This document shows, piece by piece, positions 29,243 to 39,282 of a stretch of DNA of 64,000 nucleotides. Within the stretch, counting starts at the first letter, position 1, and each line of letters begins with the position of its first letter. This DNA is from CAYVVT01 sp964454335 (lineage in GTDB: Bacteria > Fidelibacterota > UBA8477 > JABMPR01), in NCBI GenBank assembly GCA_964454335.1, contig CAYVVT010000007.1, forward strand, positions 94,066 to 158,065, written 5' to 3'. Under the pieces are notes generated by a model that worked only from the letters and a program-made list of their open reading frames with translations, made no database searches and was not told the origin of the DNA. Made by a program: the position numbers and the translations under genes.

Positions 29243-30730
29243 TTACTCCAGGATGCTGTTCAGCGAAGCTTCAACATTGAAGCATTCATTACAGTCGAAA
29301 TCAAATGTCCGATGGTGATAGTCACCCTCTTCGTCAGCTTTATACAGCGGTGCATAAAACTCACGCTTGCTGGTGATCTCTTTCAGTGCCCTGACAAGTT
29401 CATCCACATCCTCGCGGGTTGAGTAGAGTCCGAAACTGGCCCTGACCATACCTGCCTTCATGAGGAAATCAGAACCCATCTCAAGGAAATTGATGATGCC
29501 GAATTTCTCTTCCAGGTCATCGATCATCATCTCTTTGACATAGGGATGGGCACAGAAACACTGGTTTCGTACCGCAACGTTGTAATAGTCGTTCAGTATT
29601 GCTGCAACAAGGCCATGATCCATATCTCTGAGGTTGAAGGAAATGGATGCCGCTCTGGGGCATTTATTGATATCCGTATCACCGTAGACTACGATCTCGG
29701 GGATGGTGAGCATCTCCTGAAGTGCATATTCCAGGAGTTCATCCTCCAGTTCTTCCAGGAGATCCATTCCGATCCGGTCCAATACCTCGATGACACCGGC
29801 CAGCGCGATGGCGCCGGGGATATTCGGTGTACCTGCCTCCTCGCGGTCGGGAAAATCGCTTTTGACTACATATTTGGTCTCCAGGACCCTGTCCACCATA
29901 CCTCCGCCTACCTCTTCAGGTTCGATTGCCGAGAGGTGATCCTTACGAGCAATGACCACACCCGGCGAGCCTGGCATATAGGTCTTGTGACCGGAGAAAA
30001 CCAGGGCATCGATCCAGCCTTCAGGATCCTCGGCGGGACACATCTCGGTAACCAGATGCGCAACGCTCTGGGCGCCATCGATCATCACCAGGGCGCCATA
30101 ACGATGCGCCAGGTGTGCTACTTCACGAACCGGATTCTTTATCCCTGTCACGTTGCTCACTGCGGTCATGGACACGTAATTGACCCTGCCTTCATTCTCC
30201 TGCAGGGCTCTTTCGAGCTCTGGTAGACTGACACACATCATGCGTTCGTCCAGACTCTCCACCGGTATATGGATGACTTCCGCCATATGCTTGCGATGCG
30301 GCAGATCGTTTGAATGGTGTTCCATGATGGAGATGATGGCACGGTCGCGGCGGGGACGAAGATCCCGGAACACACGCGCCATTCGATTTACACCGGCGGT
30401 GGTACCGCTACCAGTGAAAAAACAGGTGTACTGTTCCGGATCAGCCCCTACAAATGAAAGAATGCGGTCATGAGCCCAGCGATATTGTTGAGTGGCGATC
30501 TTGGCGCTGTAATGCATCACACTGTGGGTGTTGGCATAATGCTCGAGAAATTGACCGATCATACGAAATGGCGCCTGCATCATCAGGGTACTGGCTGTGG
30601 AGTCAAGATAGATCCGGCGCGTGGATTCGCCTGTGACCAGGGGATATTCCGTTTCCAGGCCGACAAAATCATCGTGGATCCTCTCAAAGAGCGCTTTCCC
30701 CCGCAATCCCTGCGTTTCAGTCATGATCAT
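29243..30730 (-). CDS. Class V aminotransferase (cysteine desulfurase/selenocysteine lyase-like)
   Basis: 495 aa, PLP-dependent fold type I. EHHSNDLP (137-144) matches the NifS/SufS His motif, DGAQS (218-222) holds the PLP-binding Asp, and SGHKT (246-250) holds the Schiff-base lysine (Lys249). Near the C-terminus AVRNQCFCAHP (386-396) corresponds to the SufS catalytic Cys loop, so sulfur or selenium transfer is possible. It lies downstream of three candidate selenoprotein genes on the same strand, but separated from them by a hairpin. The start may be ATG 30730 or 30724. The exact substrate cannot be told from sequence. Confidence 0.8.
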   Translation of the reverse strand: MIMTETQGLRGKALFERIHDDFVGLETEYPLVTGESTRRIYLDSTASTLMMQAPFRMIGQFLEHYANTHSVMHYSAKIATQQYRWAHDRILSFVGADPEQYTCFFTGSGTTAGVNRMARVFRDLRPRRDRAIISIMEHHSNDLPHRKHMAEVIHIPVESLDERMMCVSLPELERALQENEGRVNYVSMTAVSNVTGIKNPVREVAHLAHRYGALVMIDGAQSVAHLVTEMCPAEDPEGWIDALVFSGHKTYMPGSPGVVIARKDHLSAIEPEEVGGGMVDRVLETKYVVKSDFPDREEAGTPNIPGAIALAGVIEVLDRIGMDLLEELEDELLEYALQEMLTIPEIVVYGDTDINKCPRAASISFNLRDMDHGLVAAILNDYYNVAVRNQCFCAHPYVKEMMIDDLEEKFGIINFLEMGSDFLMKAGMVRASFGLYSTREDVDELVRALKEITSKREFYAPLYKADEEGDYHHRTFDFDCNECFNVEASLNSILE

Positions 30731-30863
30731 TCATCCTCTATTTACCAGATCTCCAACATGCTGAGCGCTTGCCGGCTAATTCCATGCCAACCTGCAACGC
30801 GACGAATGATCGTCCTCCATTGACTTTTTCGCAAGCAAAAGCCTGAATCAACCAGGAACGGAA

Positions 30864-30888
30864 AGGGGCGGATCAACGACCCGCCCCT
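30864..30888 (-). terminator. Terminator-like hairpin after selenoprotein gene A
   Basis: 8-bp stem AGGGGCGG/CCGCCCCT with a 9-nt loop, about 30 nt after the stop at 30918. A short T-tract follows on the minus strand (CCCCTTTCC), so termination may be partial. Confidence 0.6.
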
Positions 30889-30917
30889 GTATATCTGACC
30901 TCAATATCTCAAGGATA

Positions 30918-33521
30918 TTATTTCATCAGAACCAGTTTCAGGACGTGCTGATGTTCTGCACTGGTAATACGGGCATAATAGATCCCTGTGGCGGCGGATC
31001 CTGCACTGGTGGTCCCGTCCCAACTGAGTTGATGCCAACCGGCCTGTTGACGCGCGCTCATCAGGCTGGCCACTTCCCGACCCAGCATGTCGTGGATTGA
31101 AACTGTCACCACGTCAGCTGCAGGCAGGGCATAGCGGATATGTGTCACCGGGTTAAAGGGATTCGGATAACTGGGCAGCACGGTGAAATTGGCCGGCTGT
31201 CCGGCACTTTCATCCACATCCAGCCAGGACATGGGGAAGACGCCGCTGCGATGGTAGTCACCCCGATCGGTAAACCAGCCCTGTGGAGCGGCAAACTCGG
31301 ATTTCAGATCGATTGCCACGAGTCCTTCATCGGTACCGACAACCACCTCTGGATTCCCATCCATGTCGATGTCGGCGATCGTAGGAATACCATCAACTGC
31401 ACTGCTGTTCAGGATCGGGAAGTTTTCCAGGCTGGTACCATCCAGGGCAAATCCGTAGAGATTACCATTATTGGAACCAACGAACACCTCAGGGATGCCA
31501 TCTCCATCGATATCCTCGACGATGGGTGAACTGTCGCTGGATGAGCCGATATCTACCGGCCAACCAGGTAGCAGGTCACCCTGGGCATCAACCACAAAGA
31601 GTTTGGCATCCACCGACGAGTATGCGACTCCAGTGACATCCTCGGGACCAATGAATGGGGCGGCTGATGTCCGCACATTTCCGGATCCATGATCCACAGC
31701 CCAGATAACCGTACCATCCGTATCAATGGCATAGAGTTTGTCATCATCGCTACCCACCAGGATCTCGTAGGCCAGGTCCTGGTCTAGATCAGCCACCGAT
31801 ACTGCGGATGCTGCTTTGTCACCCAAAGCTACCGGGAATCCCGGGTATTCGGAGCCGTCGATGCCGAAGGCATGTAGCTGATCACCCCAGGTAGCCACGA
31901 TGATCTCGGGATTCTCGTCCCCGCCGAGGTTGACCACAGCAGCGCCGCGTGACATCCGTTCACCTTCCAGGGTGATGGGGAATGGTCCGAAGGGTGTACC
32001 GTCATGGTGGACGGCGAGGACATCATAGCCAAAACCAGTGGCCACGATCTCCAGGTCTCCATCCAGATCAAGATCTGCCAGGGTTGGTGTTGAAAGGATG
32101 TAGGATTCAGCCTCAGCGATGTCAGCCACGCTTCCGTCATGCTGGATCACATATAATTTCTTGTCCCGGGAGCCCACCACGATCTCAAGATCGCCATCGT
32201 TCTCCAGGTCGCCTATAGCTACGCTGCCCTGGACCTTGTTGCCTACGAATACAGGAAAACCAGGCAGTTCGAAGCCCAGGTGATTGAAGACATGCACGAG
32301 GCTGTCGGAACCAGCGACAACGACTTCTTTACCTCCGGTGCCATTCAGGTCCACCACTGCATTTCCACCGGTGACCGGCTGAGCCAGCTCGATGGGATAA
32401 TGCGCCTGGTACATATCCATGGGCACTGTGAAGGAGATCACCGTTTCATAGGGATCCTCAGTATCCTGATTCGCGCTCAGGATAAGTGTGAAAGGCAGTT
32501 CAGTAATGGCTGGAGCTTCGGCAGAAACCGAGAAATGAAATGGATCGCTATCGTTGGCGATATAATCACAATTCACGATCAGTCCAAACTCTGCACCATC
32601 CTCGCTGATGGTGACAAAAGGACTGCCGCTGCTCAGCAGACCAACAACGTCATTGGCATCGGCCCAGTCGCAGGCGTTATTGATCATGACGGCCATAGAA
32701 GCGCCTTCGCCGGGATTCAGTTTGTTATCACCGTCATCACTCTCGATGTTCAATTCGACAGAATCAAAGGTGAGGTTCGGAACGTTGATGGGTCCCATGT
32801 CAGTGATGAACACATCTGCGGCGTTCAGCACTTCCTTGGTGGTGGGATTCTGCACAAATACGATCACATGAGCATTCTCAGGGATGATGGGATTGGGCAC
32901 ATCAAATTCGAGTTCTACCGTGGTGTTCTCACCAGCCACAAGCTCGATGGAGGTTCCTGCCGATGAGGGGATCATGTCACGCATCACGTTTTCATGATCG
33001 GGATTCCCGTTTGATCCCATGTAATACAGTCCATCCTCCACCAGAACGCAGTGCAGGATGAAATCACCTGAGATGGTGGCCTCTGCGCCAACGATCACAC
33101 TGATATTGGCAGTGAGAGTCCCATAATCGAGGTTTCCCAGAATATCGATGGTGATCTCAGAGGGCACATCTGCCCTGGCCAGAATGGCATTCCCCCAGGT
33201 ACTGTAGGAACCACCTGGATTCGAGCCATCGATGCGGATGGTGGGTATACCATTCACACCATAGTAACTGCGACGCGCGTCGGCTTCTCCGGAGTTATAA
33301 TTGTAATATGGATCTGCACCCGGCCATGACATGTGGTAGCCGATCATGGCAAAGGTACCTTCATTATCATCCTGGAACCCGTCCAGGTAGGCATCTGCTG
33401 GCCCGCAGTATGATCACCCAGCGTTGGTGAATATCTCAGCCAGGGGTAGTCTTTCCGCGGCGAAGCCAATGGCGAATAGACTCAGAAACAGCATTGCACT
33501 CATAGTGTGCCGAAACTTCAT
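30918..33521 (-). CDS. Exported candidate selenoprotein A: UxxC redox domain, FG-GAP-like repeats, C-terminal sorting domain
   Basis: 867 aa if the TGA at 33414-33416 (codon 36) is read as selenocysteine. The ATG at 33519-33521 has AAGGAG 7 nt upstream. Residues 1-22 are a signal peptide (LFLSLFAIGFAA). The active site reads FTNAG-U36-SYC39GP, followed by a cis-Pro-like GIPTIRIDG (Pro93), a thioredoxin/Omp28-like arrangement. About residues 400-780 contain FG-GAP/VCBS-like blades (DLDLDGDLEIV pattern repeated). The last 80 residues are a FlgD-like/T9SS domain (SYPNPFNPVTHIRYALP). If the TGA were a stop, the product would be a 35-aa signal peptide followed by a large ORF with no signal. It is the most diverged of the three tandem paralogues. 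Confidence 0.85.
33371..33387 (-). promoter_or_regulatory. SECIS-like hairpin of gene A
   Basis: CCTGGA-CGGGT-TCCAGG: 6-bp stem and 5-nt loop containing GGGU, beginning 27 nt after the in-frame TGA. Bacterial SECIS elements are short hairpins just downstream of UGA with G and U in the apical loop. The spacing is identical in genes B and C. Confidence 0.7.
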
Positions 33522-33639
33522 TCTGGTGCTCCTTCTTACATGTTCAATCATCAAATATTTCAACAGGAATATGATGCAATCAGCAATCCAATGTGGATAA
33601 GGAAATTATGACGATATCATGACGGTGAAGAATGCCATT

Positions 33640-33665
33640 AAAAAAGGCCCCTGTTCCCAGGGGCC
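33640..33665 (-). terminator. Terminator after selenoprotein gene B
   Basis: Perfect 8-bp stem GGCCCCTG/CAGGGGCC, 4-nt loop (33646-33665), followed by six Ts on the minus strand. It ends gene B before gene A, so the three tandem genes are separate transcription units or are partly uncoupled. Confidence 0.9.
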
Positions 33666-33674
33666 CTGAAGTTC

Positions 33675-36326
33675 CTATTTCATTAGCAGCATCTTGATCA
33701 AGCGGTTCTCAGTCCCGAAGTTCAATTTCATATAGTAAACACCTGTGGCCACCTCGCGACCAACCTCATCGACGCCCTGCCAGACCAGGTCATACCAGCC
33801 GGCAGACTGGAACTCATGAGCCAGCTCAATGACCTCTCTGCCCAGTACATCATACACGGCGATCCTGGCCATACCGGCTTCCGGCAGACCATAACTCACC
33901 CGCGTATCGGGATTGAAGGGATTGGGATAGTTCGGACTGAGGCTGAGTTCTCGGGGCAGCACCACGCCGGGATCGATGAGCGTAGCACCCTGAGGGAACA
34001 CACCGTCACGCAGATAACTGCCCTGGTCCGTGAACCAGGTGGCAATCGTACCACTTGTAGACTTGATATCGATGGCCGTGAGACCACCGCTGGTCCCTGC
34101 GATGAGTTCCGGATTACCGTCCTCATCAAGATCCGCCACGGTGGGGATTGTCTTGATCATGTTGTCTGCAAAGACCGGGAAACCTTCAACTGGTGTACCG
34201 TCAGCGTAGAATCCATAGAGGTATTCATCATCTGAGCCGGCAAACAGCTCTGGTGTGCCATCGTTATCAATATCAGCAGCGACTGGAGAACTCAGTGAGA
34301 AACTGCCCACACTCTGCGGCCAGCCGTCAACCAGAGCTCCGGCAGCATCCAGGACCCAGAGTTGGCCATCCATACTGATGAAGGCCACCTCCAGACCACC
34401 GTTCGCCACCAGGTCAACGATGGCCGGTGAAGAACGTACGGGTGCGATCCCATTCTGGTGTGTCCACAGGATCTCGCCTGTGAAGGAAACACAGTGCAGT
34501 GAGGTATTGTCGGCACCCACCAGGATCTCGAGGTTCCCGTCGCCATCCAGATCTGCAACGCTGACATCGCTCTGACTCCCGGCACCCAGGCTCACCGGAA
34601 AGCCGGCCAGTTCATCGCCGAGCATATCCAGGACATGCAGGTTGCCTGACTGGGTACTCACGACGATGACCCAGAGGGTATGGTCATTGATATGGGCTAC
34701 CGCGGCACCGCGTACCATGCGTTCCGGATCGACGTACAGCGGTGAGGCCCCGAAATGTGAACCATCATGGTGTACGATCTGAATATCCCGGCCATATCCG
34801 GGTGCGATGATCTCATAGTCACCGTCATCATCGAGATCAGCCAGGGACGGGGTTGCCATGAGATAACCGTTTGCGGTAACGATAGCCTCTGCAGATCCGT
34901 CATGCTGGATGACATATAGATTGTTGTCACGTGAACCGACGACGATCTCCAGGTCGCCGTCATTGTCGATATCCGCAATAGCTGGACTACCGGAGATTCC
35001 ATCGTTCACGTTGGCGGGGAAACCTGGTAATTCCTCACCCATTGCGTTGATTGCGTGGACCAGGCCGCCGGCATCGCCCAGGATGACTTCCAGTTCGCCA
35101 TCACCGTCAAGATCGATAATGGCATTCCCCTGTCCTGACGCTTCCTGGAAGCTGACAGGAAAATTCACCTGGTTCATATCGACGGGGATCTCAAAGGTCA
35201 GATCGACTGCGTAGGGATTCTCACCCCCGCTATTTGCCGTCAACGACAGCGTAAAAGGAAATTCATAGGCACCTGGAGCTTCCGAGCTTATCTCAAATGC
35301 GAACAGATCGCCAGCGCCTGAAGCAGTTTCGCAATTATCAATATTCCCATACGTGACATTCGCATCCGTGATGGTGATAAATTCACTGCTGCTGCTCAGC
35401 ACACCTGTCACTCCTTCGGCGTTGGCCCATCGGCAGAAATTTTCAAGTGTGATATCCAGATCCGCAGCATCTCCCGGGCTTAGTTTCCCGTCATCATCGA
35501 GATCGTCGATCTCGAGATTATACTCCTCAAGAGACAATAGAGGAAATGGAGCCGGCTCAATATCGGAAAGCCATGTGTAACCTGCATTCAGGACGGCTTT
35601 GGTGGTGGTGTCCTGAACAAAGGCGGTGACACGGACATTTGGTGAAAGTAACGGCTCAGGTGTGGCTATGTCGAATGTCAGGACCTGGCTATCATTTGCA
35701 GCCAGGGTAACCAGGGTTCCTCCGGCATCGGGGATCATATCCCTCATCACGTTCTGGAACATACTCATCCCCAGAGGCAGATCACTTTCGGTAAGGATGA
35801 CCTGGAGATCGTAGTCGCCGGGGACAATATCCTCCGTAAAGATCTCGACATCCACCGAACCGATACCTCCAAAATGATCAAACTCACCCGTGATGGTTAC
35901 TGCAAGTGGTGTATAGGTTCCCTGCCGGGCTGTAAGACTATCTGTCCACCACTGAACATATTCTTCAATGGTTTCGATGTACCAGATGTCGTAGAAGACT
36001 CCATCGATCTGAAGGGAAGGTGTGTAATAGCCGCCAGCGGGTCCCGCGGTGTAGGCGTCGTCATAGTAGGCAATGCGTGCCGCAGCTTCGTCTGGATTGT
36101 ATACGTAAAATGGATCACTGCTGCTGGGCCACCACATGTGATAATTAACGAAAACACCGGTATTGGGATTCTCAGCCTGGAAAACTTCCAGGAGGACCTC
36201 AGTTGGTCCGCAGGTGGGTCACCCGCTGTTCGTAAAGTATTCAGCGAGAGCAATGCGCTCAGCACCATGACCAAGAGAGAACAGGGACAGGACGGTCAAT
36301 GTCAAGGCTGTACAAGCTTTTCTCAT
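33675..36326 (-). CDS. Exported candidate selenoprotein B: UxxC redox domain, FG-GAP-like repeats, C-terminal sorting domain
   Basis: 883 aa if the TGA at 36219-36221 (codon 36) is selenocysteine. The ATG at 36324-36326 has GAGGAG 6 nt upstream. The signal peptide (LTLTVLSLFSLGHGA) ends near residue 22. The active site is FTNSG-U36-PTC39GP, with a cis-Pro candidate in YYTPSLQIDG (Pro103). A long repeat region with DLDGDGELEV-type FG-GAP motifs follows, then the sorting domain (NYPNPFNPDTRVSYGLP). Its C-terminal half is almost identical to that of gene C, whereas the first half is clearly diverged. The conserved start, signal peptide and TGA position argue against a decayed gene. Confidence 0.85.
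36176..36192 (-). promoter_or_regulatory. SECIS-like hairpin of gene B
   Basis: CCTGGA-AGTTT-TCCAGG: 6-bp stem and 5-nt loop, beginning 27 nt after the TGA, as in genes A and C. It can close further to a 7-bp stem with loop GTT. Confidence 0.65.
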
Positions 36327-36444
36327 CTTTCGCTCCTCGGATTAGCTCAGTTTGAAGTTTGTTCCAACCAACCAATAAACTTATCTCCAGGGAGTGAGGA
36401 TTGCATCAAAGAAAACTTTGTCCATCCACTGATCCGTGAAAGAA

Positions 36445-36468
36445 GAAGCCCCTGTCTCCAGGGGCTTC
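36445..36468 (-). terminator. Terminator after selenoprotein gene C
   Basis: Perfect 10-bp stem GAAGCCCCTG/CAGGGGCTTC with a 4-nt loop, followed on the minus strand by TTCTTTC. It lies just after the stop at 36475. Confidence 0.8.
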
Positions 36469-36474
36469 ATCGGT

Positions 36475-39102
36475 CTATTTCATTAGCAGCATTTTGATCA
36501 AACGGTTCTCAGTCCCGAAGTCCAGTTTCATGTAATAAACACCTGTGGCCACCTCGCGACCAACCTCATCAACGCCCTGCCAGACCAGGTCATACCAGCC
36601 GGCAGACTGGAACTCATGAGTCAGTTCGATGACCTCCCTGCCCAACACATCATACACTGCGATCCTGGCCATACCGGCTTCCGGCAGACCATAGCTCACA
36701 CGCGTATCGGGATTGAAGGGATTGGGATAGTTCGGACTGAGGCTGAGTTCCCGGGGCAGGACGACACCGGGATCGACGAGTGTGGCACCCTGAGGGAACA
36801 CACCATCACGCAGATAACTGCCCTGATCCGTGAACCAGGTGGCTGCTGAACCTGCATCCGTCTTGATGTCTATGGCCGTCAGACCTGCGCTGGTCCCGGC
36901 GATGAGTTCGAGATTCCCATCTCCATCCAGGTCTGCCACGGTGGGAACCGTCTTGATCATGTTGTCTGCAAAGACAGGAAAACCCTCAACCGGGGTACCG
37001 TCAGCGTAGAATCCATAGAGGTATTCATCATCTGAACCGGCAAACAGCTCTGGTGTGCCATCGTTATCAATATCCGCTGCCACTGGTGAACTCAGTGAGA
37101 AACTGCCCACACTCTGCGGCCAGCCATCAACCAGAGCTCCGGCGGCATCCAGGACCCAGAGCTGGCCATCCATACTGATGAAGGCCACCTCCAGACCACC
37201 ATTCGCCACCAGATCAACGATGGCCGGTGAAGAACGTACGGGAGCGATCCCATTCTGGTGTGTCCACAGGATCTCACCTGTGAAGGAAACACAGTGAAGT
37301 GAAGTGTTGTCTGCTCCCACCAGGATCTCGAGGTTCCCGTCGCCATCCAGATCTGCGACACTGACATCGCTCTGACTCCCGGCACCCAGGCTCACCGGGA
37401 AGCCGGCCAGTTCATCGCCAAGCATATCCAGGACATGCAGGTTGCCTGACTGGGTACTCACGACGATGACCCAGAGGGTATGGTCATTGATATGGGCTAC
37501 CGCGGCACCGCGTACCATGCGTTCCGGATCGACGTACAGCGGTGAAGCCCCGAAAGGTGAACCATCATGATGGACGACCTGGATGTCGTTACCATAGCCG
37601 GGGGCTATGATCTCATAGTCACCGTCATCGTCAAGATCAGCCAGGGACGGGGTTGCCATGAGATAACCGTTTGCGGTGACGACAGCCTCTGCAGTACCGT
37701 CATGCTGGATGACATACAGATTGTTGTTCCTGGATCCAACAACGATTTCAATATCGCCATCGTTGTCAATGTCAGCTACGGCTGGACTACCGAGTACACC
37801 CTCGTTCACGTTGACAGGGAAACCAGGTAATTCATTGCCTGCACCTGAGATTGCATGTACCAGTCCGCCGGCGTCGCCCAGGATGATATCCTTCTGCCCG
37901 TCACCATCCAGGTCCAGAACTGCTGTGCCCTGGCCGCTGGCATTATCAAACTCAACAGGATAATTCAGTTGGAACATGTCCAGAGTAATCTGGAATTCGC
38001 GAACAACCTCATAAGGATATTCAGATGTGGAGTTTGCCATAAGACGCAGTAAGAAGGGTATCTCGTCAACCAGAGGTGCATCTTCTGATAAACTTGCCAT
38101 GAACAGATCTGCCAGGTTGGAACTGAGATCACATTGAGCAATATCACCGATCGCCCCGATGCTGTCATCAATCGTTACATAGGGACTGGTCGTCGATAGA
38201 TAAGCAGTCACATCTGTGGCATCAAACCAATCACAAGCGTTTGAGACGTTTACACCCAGTTCTGTTGACTCGCCCCTATTCCACTTCCCATCGCCATCCG
38301 TGTCTGCAAGTACCAGGTCGACTGATTCAATGGCCAGATTTGGAACAGTGATCGGGACCACTTCTGCAAGGTCCAATCTGGCAGCGTTCAGCACGGTCTG
38401 TGACGTTGTATCCTGGAGGAATGCGACAATCTGGACATTTGCAGGGTTGACCGGATCCATGATCTCGATGGCTATGCTCGCGGAAGTCGTATCCGACTCC
38501 ACAATATTGATCTCTTCACCCTCGGGAACCGGAAACATGCCCCGCATGACGTTCATATGTGTGAATGGATCGATATACACGCCATCAGACAGCTGGCGGT
38601 ATACCAGGTTGTTTTCGATCGTCAGCACATGGAGATTGTAAGCCCCGCTGAATCCCGCTTCCGGAATAATATCGACTGTGACCATTCCATCCATTGTCAG
38701 GTAATCGAATTCGACATCAAGTGCAATACTCACATCCGCCCATACATTGACATTGGTCATGATTATATCGGCCCAGGTGGCCCCGCCACCGCCGGTGCTG
38801 ACACCGTCGATACGCATGTGGGGTACACCGTTGAAACCGTAGAATCCTCGTCGGATCTGTACGGGCTCAGTGTTGTGGTTATAGTATGGATCACCGCCGT
38901 CCGGCCACCAGACATGATAGTGAACTGCAACATATTCTTCCCCGTTCTCTTCCTGGAAACCTTCCAGGTAGACCGTTTGCGGTCCGCAGAACGTTCACCC
39001 GGTGTTGGTAAAATATTCTGCCAGGGGGTAGCGTTGAGCACTGAAACCAATGCTGAACAAGGCCAGTACGAGCACTGTACCGACTGCCACTGAATTTCTC
39101 AT
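36475..39102 (-). CDS. Exported candidate selenoprotein C: UxxC redox domain, FG-GAP-like repeats, C-terminal sorting domain
   Basis: 875 aa if the TGA at 38995-38997 (codon 36) is selenocysteine. The ATG at 39100-39102 has GAGGAG 6 nt upstream. The signal peptide (VGTVLVLALFSIGFSA) ends near residue 22. The active site is FTNTG-U36-TFC39GP, with cis-Pro GVPHMRIDG (Pro94). The FG-GAP-like repeats and sorting domain are as in gene B, with which it shares about 1.2 kb of near-identical DNA at the 3' end. The leader also resembles that of gene B (ATAAGTTT...GGAAC...CCGAGGAG), so the duplication included the promoter region. It is the first of the three genes in transcription order. Confidence 0.85.
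38952..38968 (-). promoter_or_regulatory. SECIS-like hairpin of gene C
   Basis: CCTGGA-AGGTT-TCCAGG: 6-bp stem and loop AGGUU, beginning 27 nt after the TGA. The loop is close to the AGGUC loop of the well-studied E. coli fdhF SECIS. Confidence 0.7.
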
Positions 39103-39228
39103 CGTAATCTCCTCGGTTAAGACCTGTTATGAAGGTTCCACATAAATGATCTACAAACTTATTGCCAAAGTTAATTATATGCAGCATGGATTTACCTGAC
39201 GGCAGGATCAGAATCAAAATGTAAGTAA

Positions 39229-39257
39229 TTGAAAAACCCCGCGAACAGGCGGGGTTT
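39229..39257 (-). terminator. Terminator of the RND efflux operon
   Basis: Perfect 9-bp stem AAACCCCGC/GCGGGGTTT with a 6-nt loop (39234-39257), then TTTTTC on the minus strand. It lies 26 nt after the RND gene stop. Confidence 0.9.
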
Positions 39258-39282
39258 CCCAAATGTATTCTGATCGAATGCG

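Noticed and set aside
30918..39102. The three in-frame TGAs as nonsense mutations, sequencing errors or TGA reassignment
   Set aside because: The same codon position, the same flanking motif and intact frames on both sides in three genes make independent mutations or errors unlikely. TGA is used as a true stop elsewhere (lgt, sixA, the permease gene), so it is not reassigned.
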